DNA of 64,000 bases from JAABRU01 sp041390465 (GCA_041390465.1 JAWKPW010000020.1:1-64000), one strand, 5' to 3'; counted from the stretch's first letter, positions 17,334 through 27,310 are shown. Notes: generated from the sequence alone by a model not told the origin. Program-made: numbers and translations.

Positions 17334-18479
17334 ATGAGAAAACCCGAAGTTGACCATATTCTTACCCGAATGCTGGATGCCTACGGCAGTGTTTCCGATC
17401 TGAACATCACTGTCGGCAAGCCCTTTCAGGTGGAAAGCGCGGGGCAGTTGGTTCCTGTGGATATTGATCCGCCTTTTGAGGAACTGACACCGTTTCAGAC
17501 AGAAATATTTGCACTCAACCTGATCAATCGGGACAAACGTCTGACCGAGACCCTGATTCGGGAAGGGTCCTGTGACTCTTCCTATGAGCTGCCGGGCAAA
17601 TCCCGTTTCCGTGTCAATATCTTTGCCCAGCGCGCCAAGTATTCTGTGGTTCTCCGGAAACTGGAAACCAAAATTCCCACTCTGCTGGATCTGGGGCTTC
17701 CGGACGCTTTCAAAAAAATGACCAAGGAAAAAAACGGCATCATCTTTGTCACCGGTTCCACAGGCAGCGGCAAATCCACCTCCCTGGCCGCAGTGCTCAA
17801 TGAGATCAATGAATCGCTTGCCGTTCATGTGGTGACACTGGAAGACCCTGTGGAGTATTCCCATCCGCACAAAAAGGCCACCTTCAACCAGCGGGAGATG
17901 GGAAACGATTTTGACACCTTTCTCAACGGACTGCGGGCAGCACTCCGCCAGGGGCCAAAGATTATTCTCATCGGTGAGATGCGGGACAGGGAAACGGTGG
18001 AAATCGGCATGAGCGCTGCGGAAACCGGCCATCTGGTGCTCAGCACCCTGCACACGGTGAATGCAGGTCAGAGTGTGGACCGTGTGGTGGGCATGTTCAC
18101 CATTGAGGAGGAAAAGCAGATCCGCATCCGTCTGGCCGGAACCATCCGCTGGATTGTCTGCCAGCGTCTGCTGCCCAGGGTTGGCGGCGGCAGAGTGCCC
18201 TCATTCGATATTCTGGGCAACAGTCTCCGATCCCGTGAGGCCATTCTGAGCGGAGAAAGTGAAGGGAAAACCTTTTATGACATTCAGGAGGCCAGCAAGG
18301 CATTTGGCATGACCACCTTTGACAGTTACAATATCCATCTGTATGAAAAGGGACTGATTACCGAGGAAACCGCTCTGGCTTATTCCAGCCGGAAAGCCGT
18401 GGTGGGGCGCGGGATTGACACCGTCAAGAGCAAACGGGGGGAAACCACGACGGATATTGACAATCTGGAGCTGGCATAA
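17334..18479 (+). CDS. PilT/PilU-type ATPase, second copy
   Basis: A paralogue of the preceding PilT (381 residues). It has the same order of motifs: VSDLNITVGKPF at the N-terminus, Walker A GSTGSGKSTS (141-150), ALRQGPKIILIGEMRD and TGHLVLSTLHT. The Asp box is altered (RQGPK instead of REDPD). The C-terminal ~40 residues differ from PilT. Such accessory motors (PilU-like) usually need PilT to work. An AGGAGG ribosome site precedes the ATG. A zinc-ribbon protein gene follows after 23 bases. Confidence 0.9.
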   Translation: MRKPEVDHILTRMLDAYGSVSDLNITVGKPFQVESAGQLVPVDIDPPFEELTPFQTEIFALNLINRDKRLTETLIREGSCDSSYELPGKSRFRVNIFAQRAKYSVVLRKLETKIPTLLDLGLPDAFKKMTKEKNGIIFVTGSTGSGKSTSLAAVLNEINESLAVHVVTLEDPVEYSHPHKKATFNQREMGNDFDTFLNGLRAALRQGPKIILIGEMRDRETVEIGMSAAETGHLVLSTLHTVNAGQSVDRVVGMFTIEEEKQIRIRLAGTIRWIVCQRLLPRVGGGRVPSFDILGNSLRSREAILSGESEGKTFYDIQEASKAFGMTTFDSYNIHLYEKGLITEETALAYSSRKAVVGRGIDTVKSKRGETTTDIDNLELA

Positions 18480-18502
18480 AACTGGGAAAAACGGGGAAGA
18501 TT

Positions 18503-19204
18503 ATGGATATTGTATGTGAACACTGCCGGAAAAAACTGAGCATACCGGATGAAAAGATTCCCAAAGGAAAGGCATTTGCCTTTGCCTGTCCGGAGTGCAG
18601 AAAGAAAATCACTGTAAATCCGCACAATGAAACTCCTCCCGCAGCAAAAGCAGATCCTCCGGACAACTCTGCGCAGGATCAGGAGCCGGAGCCCAAAACA
18701 GAGGCTTCCGCCCAGGCAGCCGCAGGGGACGAAAGTGCGCCCTCAGGCAATCCCTTTGAGTTTCTGGAAGAAGGGGCAAAGACCGCCATGATCTGCGAAA
18801 TGAATCCGCAGATCCGTGCCCGGATCAGGGAAGCCGCGGAAAAACAGGACTATCATGTTCTCGAAGCCCCATCACCGCGGGACGCTCTCCGGGAAATGCG
18901 CTATCATACCTTTGACCTGATTGTCATCAATGAGCTTTTCGGCACGCGCGATCCGGATATGAATCATATTCTCAAATATCTGGGGCAACTGATGATGATT
19001 GTGCGGCGCAATATCTTTGTCGCCATGCTTTCCGAGCGGTTCCGCACCAATGACAATATGCAGGCATATAACAAGAGCGTAAACCTCATCATCAATCTCA
19101 AGGACATGGATCGCTTTGGCACAATTTTGGAACATGCCATCAAGGAGCACGATACCTTTTACCGGACATTCAAGAGTCTGTTCAAGGAAATCAAGGGACT
19201 GTAG
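18503..19204 (+). CDS. Zinc-ribbon protein with a receiver-like domain
   Basis: The 233 residues open with a MJ0042-type zinc ribbon (C5, C8, C29, C32: CEHC...CPEC). A 45-residue Pro/Ala/Glu-rich linker follows. The C-terminal domain has alternating strands and helices (TAMICEMNPQIR, DLIVINELFG, IFVAMLSERF) that resembles a response-regulator receiver fold. It lies directly downstream of the two pilus ATPases in the same direction and may regulate twitching. No DNA-binding part is seen. Confidence 0.7.
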   Translation: MDIVCEHCRKKLSIPDEKIPKGKAFAFACPECRKKITVNPHNETPPAAKADPPDNSAQDQEPEPKTEASAQAAAGDESAPSGNPFEFLEEGAKTAMICEMNPQIRARIREAAEKQDYHVLEAPSPRDALREMRYHTFDLIVINELFGTRDPDMNHILKYLGQLMMIVRRNIFVAMLSERFRTNDNMQAYNKSVNLIINLKDMDRFGTILEHAIKEHDTFYRTFKSLFKEIKGL

Positions 19205-19228
19205 ACTGAAGACCGGTTCGGTGACCGT

Positions 19229-19843
19229 ATGAAATATCCCTGCACAGGCGTGATACTGGCCGGCGGGCTCAATTCCCGTTTTTCCGGCAGAAACAAGGGA
19301 ATGCTGGAGATTGGCGGAAAGCGCTTTCTGGATCGGATCTGTGATGTGTTCAGAGAATTGTTTGCGGAAATCATTCTTGTCAGCAATGATCCCCTTTCCT
19401 GCGCGCATCAGAACATGCTCATTGTCACAGATCTCTTTCCCGTGCGCAGTTCCCTGACCGGCATTCATACCGGGCTTTTCTCCGCAACACGGGATCATGT
19501 TTTTTTCGCAGCCTGTGATGCGCCCTTTCTGAAAAAAGAACTGGTGCAGGCTGTGCTCGATCATAGGGACAACCGCTTTGATGTGACAGTGCCGGAAACC
19601 GCAGCAGGGCTTGAGCCCCTGTGTGCGGTGTATTCCAGAAACTGCCTGGATGCGGTTTCCCGGCATCTTTCACGGGGAGAATACAAAATCCGGCTCCTGC
19701 TCCGCAAACTGCGTGTCCGGACAGTGGGGGAAAAAGTGCTGCGGGAAAAAGACCCGGATCTGCTGTCTTTTTTCAATGTCAACACACCGGAGGATCTGGA
19801 AAAGGCGATTGTGCTTGCGGATACAGCAGTGCCGTCAGGTTAA
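19229..19843 (+). CDS. mobA: Molybdenum cofactor guanylyltransferase
   Basis: Transfers GMP from GTP to Mo-molybdopterin to make the bis-MGD cofactor of enzymes such as formate dehydrogenases. The 204 residues start CTGVILAGGLNSRFSGRNKG, the nucleotide-binding signature of the family. AACDAPFL (the metal-binding Asp) and GLEPLCAVY follow, and the ending FFNVNTPEDLEKA is typical of MobA. The frame is intact. Its last ~100 bases have a second, diverged copy at 22857-22960, and degraded moaE and moaC lie 5-6 kb downstream. Confidence 0.93.
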   Translation: MKYPCTGVILAGGLNSRFSGRNKGMLEIGGKRFLDRICDVFRELFAEIILVSNDPLSCAHQNMLIVTDLFPVRSSLTGIHTGLFSATRDHVFFAACDAPFLKKELVQAVLDHRDNRFDVTVPETAAGLEPLCAVYSRNCLDAVSRHLSRGEYKIRLLLRKLRVRTVGEKVLREKDPDLLSFFNVNTPEDLEKAIVLADTAVPSG

Positions 19844-19951
19844 AAAATGGGGATTCCCTGAGTGAGCAATAACGATGAACATTTAACTGAACCGGACTTG
19901 GAGCAATGCCAAAACTTTATGAATATTTCGGTCTCATTCAGTAATTTCCGG

Positions 19952-21090
19952 TTAGGTTTTTGCATATAACCAATAAGACTTTCTTTGTTCTTTGAAAAAT
20001 TGTTCTTCAAACTTGCTTTCACCTCTTCGTAATTCATTTTGAATTTGTATTCGAAACTCCCTGACCCTTTTAATGCTGACCGGTTCATTATGCTGCTTGC
20101 AACAGTATATTGCCAGCAAAGGAGATAAGTAATTAAACCTGCCAGTATCTGAACAAATTAAACCATGCTCACTTCTTGCAATCAAGTGATAAACTTTAAG
20201 ATGGCGTTTCCACCAGGCAAAAAACTTTTCTGCCTCCCACCGGAGCTTATATACCAATGCAATCTGTTCTGCTGTAAGAGTCAAGACGGTTACTTGCTAT
20301 CCAACCCGACGCCTGTATTCAATTTCGTAACCTGTCAATCGGAGAGTTCCTTTTGTGTCTGATTAACGCTTCGGTGTCCCCAGGAGTACAATGGCATCAA
20401 GAAAACAAAACTTTCAGGGTCGACTTCGCCGCTTTTTTATGATTGTTTTCTTTATTACCGACTTTGATTCGATAGAGCGAAAAAATTATCCTCTTCCTGC
20501 CATGATCAGAACTTTTGTGACATGATAACCTCTGTCCATTACACCGGTTTCTCCCTGAAAGGATTTGACTGACAAAAGGGCGTTCACCTGCTTTGCCTTC
20601 GGTTAAAAACAGTTTTCACGGGAATTGAGCGATTTATATCAGCCATCTTGAACTTTGGCCTTTTTGCAGCTCCATTCCTGTAATCCAGCCAAGTCATCGG
20701 AAGGACGGCATCAATAAGCGAACCGTCAATTGCAACAAGCTCTCCCCCAATTTCAGAATAATTTTTAGGGCAATATACCGAAAGCTTGAATTTGCAGACG
20801 GGAAAATACATAAAGAAACTGCTCAAAGTCCCCTATATGATTTATTGCTTCAGAAAAAACTGCTCTTTTAATTCCATCTTTTGGAGCAATATGCTCTCTT
20901 GCAAAATCATCTTCTTCCAGCACTTGAAGTAAATGTTGTGCTGAGGTATGTTCCTGAAGATGAAAATATACTAATGCTTCAAAGCTCGTCTTCAAAAGTC
21001 ATTTGGAAATCTCTGTTACAACCTGAAATAAGTGGTGGCACCTCTACCTTGCATTGCTTTTATTGCGGGACTGAAAAATAAATCAAATGA
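19952..21090 (-). pseudogene. IS4-type transposase remnant
   Basis: Minus-strand fragments in different frames form one transposase. The N-terminal part (ALVYFHLQEHTSAQHLLQ) is at 20765-20995. The first catalytic Asp region (ELVAIDGSLIDAVLPMTWLDY) is at 20600-20760. The C-terminal part (YKLRWEAEKFFAWWKRHLKV, the IS4 Y-x2-R-x3-E-x6-K pattern) is at 19952-20284. Several frameshifts and a damaged stretch at 20290-20580 make it inactive. I could not define its terminal repeats. It begins just after mobA ends. Confidence 0.75.
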
Positions 21091-21473
21091 TAAACTTTTT
21101 TAGGGCAAATGGGTCGGAAAGATTGTGGCATTTTTTAACTCCTTAGAGTATTATTAACAATACCAAATTTCGACCGCACATTGTTCACTATTTATCCAGA
21201 AAAAAATGACTTAACCTGCAAATATTATTATTTTTTTTAAATTTTATTATGCAATTTCCTTACCGGAAATTACTGGGTCTCATTGTCGCTTTCTTATTCG
21301 AACGACCGCGAACCGATCCATGTACACGGCAAATACCAGGAGCGGAAAGCAAGGCGGAACTTATTCTTGACGGCAGCAGAATAACAGAAATTCTGTTCAT
21401 CCGTAAAGGGGAAAAAACGCTGAGCAGCAAACAAATGGAAGATTTCAAAACAGTGCTTGATTGTTATGCAGAC

Positions 21474-22503
21474 GTGAGTTCGATGAGTTAATCCAGATTA
21501 TCAGTGACATAACTTCAAAATTGTTGTATATACCGCTTTCATACAACTTTAACCTTTTTCAAACCGGAGGAAAAAAATGAAAACAATCGATCCGAATCAG
21601 GAAAATATACAGATTTTTACCGAACTTTATTATGAAATCCAGTGAGTTCATGAAAACATTCGGTCCCCTTCTGAATGCACATCTCATCAGAGCTCCGCCG
21701 TCAATCCTTTCTGCCGGATGTCCGTCTGTGAAATTATGACAGTACTGATCGGATTTCAGATAATCGGAGGTCAGAATTTCAAACAATATTATAAAGATAT
21801 TGTCTGTCAGTTTCACCGGGCGGAATTTCCCGCTTTGGTGTCATACAGCAGATTCACAGAGATATGTCCAAGGCTGACGCAATTCCCATGATGCTGTTTC
21901 TGAAATTCCGGATGGAAATGAGTCTGCATACCATGATATATGTAATTGATTCAACATCTTTTCTGTCTGCATAAATCTCAGAATCCGGCATCACAGAGTT
22001 TTGCGAACAACCAGCGCAGCAGGCTTCATGCTCCGGATGGTTTTACGGTTTCAAACTTCATTTGTGAAATCAGTCACATCGGAGAACTGATGTCTGTTTA
22101 CATCACAACCGGAAATACTGATGACCAGAGGCTCGGTGCGGAACATGGTCAAACTCCTGAAAGGAAGCTTTCGAGACAAAGGTTACATCAGTGCAGCACT
22201 CTGCGCAGAAAGATCTCGCGGACACGGTCTGCAACTGATAACAACACTGAAAAAATATGAAAAAACAGGATATTGAAGCTGCTGATCGTATACTGCTCCC
22301 GCAAAAGGGCTGTCATTGAAAGTGTCAATGATCTGCTCAAAAATTATTTTCAGGTTAGACATTCCCGGCACGTTCATTTTCCGGATTTGCCGCAAACCTG
22401 TTCAATTGCTCTGATCATAATACTTTATCCGACAAAACCTCGGATGAGGAGGAATTGATCTGGAAAAAAGCACTGGTAACATTATAAAACTCATCAGACT
22501 CAC
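21474..22503 (+). mobile_element. IS982-type insertion sequence
   Basis: About 1,030 bp bounded by inverted ends GTGAGTTCGATGAGTT (left) and, read inward from the right, GTGAGTCTGATGAGTT (14 of 16 identical). A direct repeat GTTATGCAGA flanks it at 21463-21472 and 22504-22513. The inside codes a degraded IS982-like transposase. Ends, duplication and interrupted gene agree on the same boundaries. Confidence 0.8.
21577..22458 (+). pseudogene. IS982-type transposase, many frameshifts
   Basis: An ATG with a CCGGAGG ribosome site starts MKTIDPNQENIQ. Family blocks then follow in shifting frames: TVLIGFQIIGGQNFKQYYKD, FPALVSYSRF, VIDSTSF (a catalytic Asp), IRHHRV, KLLKGSFRDKGYIS and KRAVIESVNDLLKN. 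These match the DDE transposase of the IS982 family. At least six frame changes or stops make it non-functional as sequenced. Confidence 0.7.
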
Positions 22504-22614
22504 GTTATGCAGAAGGAAGTTATTCAGAAATGGATAGATTATTTCACGCTTCTGAAGCCTGTGTCTCCAAAGAGAATCACCAGAAAATCAGATGATTCTT
22601 GGAAAACTCAATTA

Positions 22615-22848
22615 ATGAGAACGTAAAACAGCAGAATATCTTGGCGAATACAGGCTTCGTTTGCAGTTTACTGACAACAGGGAACGTATGGTTGATTTTG
22701 GACCGTTTCTGGCCAGTTCAACGAATCCGATGACAAAATATTTGATCACGAGAGATTCAAAAATTCACTGTTGAATATGGAGATTTGACATGGAATAATT
22801 ACGATTTGTGTTTTCCGATATATAGATTTGTATGGAAGGCAAATTTGA
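22615..22848 (+). pseudogene. DUF2442 protein, frameshifted
   Basis: Starting at ATG 22615, shifting frames give VKTAEYLGEYRLRLQFTD, ERMVDFGPFLASS, NPMTKY, ERFKNFTVEYGDLTW and YDLCFPIYDLYEGK. This is the DUF2442 pattern (VDFxPFL, GDLxWxxYDLCFP). It follows the interrupted DUF4160 gene, the usual order for this toxin-antitoxin-like pair. About three single-base lesions are needed to rebuild one frame. Confidence 0.65.
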
Positions 22849-22856
22849 CTGCTGAA

Positions 22857-22960
22857 ACAGGGGGAAAAGGATCCACGATCTGCTATTTGCTGTCTTTTTT
22901 CAATGTCAACACATCCGAAAATTTGGAAAAGGCTGTCAGACTTGCAGACTTGTCAACAAG
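22857..22960 (+). repeat. Second, diverged copy of the mobA 3' end
   Basis: About 100 bases read LLSFFNVNTSENLEKAVRLADL, matching the end of MobA (LLSFFNVNTPEDLEKAIVLAD) at 19745-19830. At DNA level long identical blocks occur, such as TCTTTTTTCAATGTCAACAC. No 5' part of mobA accompanies it, so it is a partial duplication or the relic of a second mobA. Confidence 0.75.
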
Positions 22961-23082
22961 GATGAGATTAATTGAAAAAAATGCCGAGTATTTATGTTTG
23001 GCATTCTGGGAAACTCTGATTTTATGACATTTCATTGGCTGCTTGACAGTGGAAAGGCGTTCACTCCGCAGGGTTTTAAATT

Positions 23083-24322
23083 ATGCACTGTTTCAAAAAT
23101 TTCAAAGGTTTTCCGAAGTCAGAAATCGATCTGTTTAAACCTTGCATGACTGTATTGATCGGACCAAACGGTTCCGGAAAAAGCAATCTCGACGAAGCCG
23201 TTGAATTGCTCAGTTTTTCTGGCACAGGGCGGCTCTCTTTATGAGATAACCGACATCAACAAAGAAGGCAGACAGGAGATTCGCGGCCGGATTGCGGGCC
23301 TGTCCCCGTCATGGTTGATCTTCTTTTAGTCTGGGTTTTTCCGCAAGGGATTGATTTTGACGGTAAAACGCATAACGATTATGAACTGACCATAGATACA
23401 GCACCTTTGCCGGATCACCGAATGAATCTTTTGTATTTAGACCGGAAAATGTTTTTTGAGGCAATACCTGCGAATCCGATCAGCATACACTTCGTGTCCG
23501 CTACAACAATTTTGCCAGCGGAGGCAGAAAACCTTACGGGGATGCATCACCGCCAACTGCAATCCCTGCTGTCACAATACAAAGGGTTTGCACACAGTAA
23601 TTAAAAACGTGCTGTCGTGAAAATTTGTCAATGGTATTGCCAAATATCTGCGGGCATCGTGTATTTGACCCCAACCCCAAACTCATGCGCGATTATGAGC
23701 GTATTGAATGCATGGAAACAAAATATTGACAAAGAACGGATCAATCTTTCTGCGGTACTGTATGAGCTGTCCTGGGTAGTAGAGGATCAGGAAAGTCTCA
23801 AACGCATACTGGATTTGATTAAATAGATGCGAACGAACCTTATCAGGATTTTGAATTCATCCTTATTGCCGGAAACTGAATGATGTGATTTTTCCCTGCG
23901 CGAGAGTGAAACAGGACATTTGAACAATTGCAGGTATTCTGTCAGACGGCACATTGCGCTGTCTGGCAGTTCTGACTGCTGGAAACTTCAGCACAGGGAT
24001 CACGAGTCATTATTGAAGAATTTGACAATGGACTGCACCCCAACCGGGTGGGCATTCTGGTTAAAGCCATGAAAAATGCTGTGAGCACAAACTCAATGTG
24101 CTGGTGACAACTCATAATCCGGCAACCCTTAATGCACTGGGCCAAAAACAACCGGATGGCGTTGTCTGCTGCGTATATGATTCTGACCTCCACGCGGTAA
24201 AACTGATTCCGTTAAATGACTTGCCGCGCTATGTGGAACTGATGGAACAGGGAAAACTTGGTGATTTGGTTACACGCAGAGATATTGGAAGATACATGGC
24301 TCGGGTTTTGAGAAAACCGTAA
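23083..24322 (+). pseudogene. AAA family ATPase (RecF/SMC-like), frameshifted
   Basis: The start MHCFKNFKGF...PCMTVLIGPNGSGKSN has the N-terminal anchor and Walker A of stand-alone ABC-like AAA ATPases. About 0.9 kb later IIEEFDNGLHPNRVGILVKAM gives Walker B and the signature region, followed by VLVTTHNPATLNAL. The C-terminus DLVTRRDIGRYMARVL ends at 24322. Several stops lie between. A PIN-domain gene follows 15 bases later. Such ATPase-nuclease pairs are common in defence-type modules, but that role is inference. Confidence 0.75.
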
Positions 24323-24337
24323 AAAAGAGGTGCCGGA

Positions 24338-24829
24338 ATGGCTGGAAGCACTCTGACTTTCAGAAAAATTTATGTTGCGGATACCAGTTATCTGGTGGTT
24401 GTTCAAAATCGGCAATTACTCTGATGATGCTGCTCAGGATTAAAAATCGTTTTATACAGGCGGAAAAAGCCGGTGATCTTATTTTTGTGCCTTGCCCTGC
24501 ATTTATGAACTGGGCAATCATATTGCTGATGTCAGAGATGGTGCACGGCGCAGGGAACTGGCGCAAGAGGTGTCATGTTTTGTAACGAAATGTATAACTG
24601 AAAACAACCCTGCACAGTACACCCGCAACCGGAACAGAGCAGCTTCTGATCTGTGGGATAAGTTTGCAACTGATTATATATATTATGCAAAGAAAAAGGC
24701 GAAAGTATAGGGCTCGTCGATGCTGCGATAATATATGAGCAAAAAAGAATCAAAGAAGAATATAAAAGACGCATATCCAAAGTTCACATATGGACCAGGG
24801 TAAACACTGAAGCCTCGCGGGCCGGATAA
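24338..24829 (+). pseudogene. PIN-domain protein, frameshifted
   Basis: The N-terminus LTFRKIYVADTSYLV gives the first PIN acidic residue. ELGNHIADVRDGARRREL, VGLVDAAIIYEAKRI and a KVHIWTR segment follow in other frames, together making a ~160-residue PIN-like fold. Lesions are small deletions. It is immediately downstream of the AAA ATPase and likely formed one transcript with it. The nuclease role is family knowledge, and the copy looks inactive as sequenced. Confidence 0.6.
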
Positions 24830-24998
24830 AGAACCTGATCCGTTTATCAATTAGAAATCTTTTTTGGGGACTGATGACGGTCTGGAAGTTGACAACTTTC
24901 AAAAAATTGTCCAGCTCTTATTCCAAAGAGATTGACTCCTAATCCACATTGTTAAAAAATTCAGGGCGGTTAGCGCTTTATTTATGAAAGGAACCGAT

Positions 24999-25349
24999 AT
25001 GAATCTTTTTGGAAATGAAAGAGAATGAAAAAACATCAGACTATGCCAAAGCCGGGATGGTGCTGTATCACAACGGGGTGGTAAGGAACTTCGTGACGGA
25101 CGGAAAGTCAGGGCCTTGCAGTTATGAACTGGGAAAAACTGCAGGAGGATTGTGGAAAAACAGAAAAAACATCCGGGAATTGTGGAAATCCTTGTTGAAA
25201 ATCTTGGATCAAGATTTGGCAGTGGGCGATGATGTGATGTTTCTGGCGGTGGCCGGGTGTTCAGGAAAATGTGATTGCGGTTCTCACAGACACCCTCAAT
25301 GAAATCAAATCCACTGTGACACCTAGAAAACAGAATTTTCGGAGAGTGA
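24999..25349 (+). pseudogene. moaE: MoaE-like molybdopterin synthase large subunit, frameshifted
   Basis: From ATG 24999 (AAAGGA site six bases before) shifting frames give DYAKAGMVLYHNGVVRNF, then the restored SRDGRK, VEILVE, AVGDDVMFLAVAG and ENVIAVLTDTLNEIKSTVTP. This matches the MoaE-type proteins seen in sulfate reducers (HNGVVR and GDDVMxLxVAG...R-ENVI). MoaE carries the catalytic lysine for sulfur transfer to precursor Z. About five lesions. moaC follows 300 bases later. Confidence 0.6.
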
Positions 25350-25376
25350 TAAGCAGGCCGACAACATATTATTTCA

Positions 25377-25550
25377 ACCACGAATAAACACGAATTTTCA
25401 CTAATACATGACCAACTTGTTTTTACAGGATGAAACAGTGATTAACAAACTGAATTTTTAAAAAAATCAGCTTTTTTTGATGCTGTAAAATCCAAGTCGG
25501 TTATGTACTGATTTTCATAATTCGTGTTTATTCGTGCAAATTCGTGGCTG
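25377..25550. repeat. Nested palindromic elements
   Basis: The outer arms, CCACGAATAAACACGAATT at 25379 and its complement at about 25517-25550, enclose an inner element at 25405-25507. The inner one has ends TACATGACCAACTTG and CAAGTCGGTTATGTA and a core around AACTGAATTTTTAAAAAAATC. The inner ends match the elements at 27311-27408 and 63325-63386. Confidence 0.65.
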
Positions 25551-25651
25551 AAAAGTGCAATTTCTGCAAAACTCCTTGAAAAAAACAAAGATTTTTTTAA
25601 AAAACCCCTTTTTTTGCCCAATTATGCCAGAAAATATACAGGAGGTTCTTT

Positions 25652-26143
25652 ATGTCTGAATTTACACATATTGACCTGGAAGGCGGTGTGCGCATGGTGG
25701 ATGTTTCCCACAAGGAACCCACCACCGAATGTAAAGGCGCAGAAGGCCATCATTTCCATGCAGGCCGTCACGCTGGAGCGGATTGCGCAATACCGCTGCG
25801 CAAGGAGCAGTAACGGAGCCGCCAGGATTGCAGGGATTATGGCCGCAAAACGGACCTCGGAACTGATTCCCATATTGCCACCCCCTGAGCCTGAGGCCAT
25901 GTGCAGATTGATTGTTTTCCGGATACAGGAACATTCTGTCCGCATCAGACGTGGTGAAACTCACAGGCCGGACAGGTGTGGAAATGGAAGCCCTTGCAGC
26001 GGTTTTCTGTTGCAACCCTGACCGTTTATGACATGTGCAAATCCTATGACAGGGAAATGACGGTTTCCGATATCTGCCTGCTGGAAAAATCCGGCCCGGA
26101 AAAAGCCCGGAACCTATGTGAGAGGGGGCAGCGTGCATTATGA
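25652..26143 (+). pseudogene. moaC: MoaC, cyclic pyranopterin monophosphate synthase, frameshifted
   Basis: AGGAGG stands seven bases before the ATG. MSEFTHIDLEGGVRMVDVSHKEP is in frame, then other frames supply the MoaC signature RIAGIMAAKRTSELIPHCHPL, the TGRTGVEMEAL segment and VATLTVYDMCKSYDREM. MoaC converts the GTP-derived cyclohydrolase product to cPMP in the molybdenum cofactor pathway. Most lesions are one-base losses in runs of G or C. The stop TGA overlaps the mltA start (ATGA), so the two were coupled. Confidence 0.85.
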
Positions 26144-27309
26144 AAAAGTGTCTGTTGCTTCTTATGGTTATCACAATGCTTGGGGGATATTGCTTCCCCA
26201 GAAAACCGCAACTGCGCCCCTGATTCGGCTGTCTCCCTCGGAATATCCGGCTTTTGCGGATGACATGAATTGGCAGGGACTGACCGAAAGCATTGAGCCA
26301 GGCCTGAGATATCTGAGAAAAATTCCCGGAAGTAATTCTCCTTTGGAGCGGATGTGTATGATGCCGCGCACATGATCCGGTCTCTGGGAGGATTACTGGT
26401 TTTTATTGAAAAAATCCCCACCCAAAGGGGAAACAGAAGCGTTTATCCGCTCCCGTTATCTGGTCTATAAATCCCTGAGCAGGGATCAGAAAGGAGGTGC
26501 TGTTCACCGGTTATTATGAACCCCTGCTGCAGGAAAGTCTGTATGAAACATCCTGTACCGCTATCCGGTTTACGGCCCCAGCAGATATGATGACCGATTG
26601 ATCTGTCAACCTTTTCTTCGGATTTGAAAGGGGAAAAAATCATTGGCAGGAGTGGGGGAAATCGGTTTCTTCCCTATCATGAGCGCAAGAGATTGAGGAA
26701 AGCCGCATACTGCGGGGAAAGGCCACGGACTTGGCCTGGGTGAATGATCCGGTGGATCTGTTTTCCTCGCAGTTCAGGGTTCCGGGAAAATTGCACTGGA
26801 CAACGGAGAAACCATCAATGTGCATTATCATTCCAAAAATGGCCGCCCTTACCGGAGCATCGGTCAGATTTTCATTGATGAGGAAAAGATTTCCAAAGAG
26901 GAAATGTCCATGCAGAAGATTCGACAGTATCTGAGAACATCTGGAAGGCAGAACCGCATTCTGAATGCAAATCCCAGTTATGTGTTTTTCAGCATTGAAA
27001 AAGAGGGGCCTTTGGGAGCCATCAATGTGCGGCTGACACCCGGGCGATCCGCTGCCACAGATTTGTCCCTGTTTCCCCGTGCTGCCCTGACCTTTCTCCA
27101 AACCCAAAAACCCAGAGTCACGGCAGATGGTTCCGGAAAAATTGCCGATTGGGTGCCTTTTTCCCGCTTTGTTCTCAATCAGGACACCGGCGGCATTATC
27201 AAGGCGCAGGCCGGGCTGATATTTTCTGGGAAACGGGGAATATGCGGAAATCGCGGCTGGTCATCTGAAACATACGGGCAGTCTGTATTTTCTGGTGCAG
27301 AAACCCTAG
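26140..27309 (+). pseudogene. mltA: Membrane-bound lytic murein transglycosylase A, frameshifted
   Basis: A lipoprotein-like start (MKKCLLLLMVITMLGGYC, Cys at the lipobox) is followed by broken frames. They give TGYYEPLLQESL, QIQGSGKIALDNGETINV-type residues, NGRPYRSIGQIFIDEEKI and NPSYVFFSIEKEGPLGAINVRLTPGRSAATD. The MltA 3D domain region ends in SLYFLVQKP at 27309. It cleaves peptidoglycan with 1,6-anhydro formation. About eight lesions; the last three are missing Gs in G runs. Confidence 0.85.
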
Positions 27310-27310
27310 T

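Larger units (their letters stand above)
21249..22595 (+). pseudogene. DUF4160 gene, frameshifted and split by an IS982-type insertion
   Basis: The N-terminal part reads in one frame KLLGLIVAFF, then in the next SNDREPIHVHGKYQER, then ESKAELILDGSRITEI and LSSKQMEDFKTVLDCYAD. That is the DUF4160 pattern with its EPIHVH motif. The C-terminal part EVIQKWIDYFTLLKP...KRITRK resumes at about 22515, after the inserted element. The target sequence GTTATGCAGA occurs on both sides. DUF4160 genes are typically paired with DUF2442, which follows here. Confidence 0.75.
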
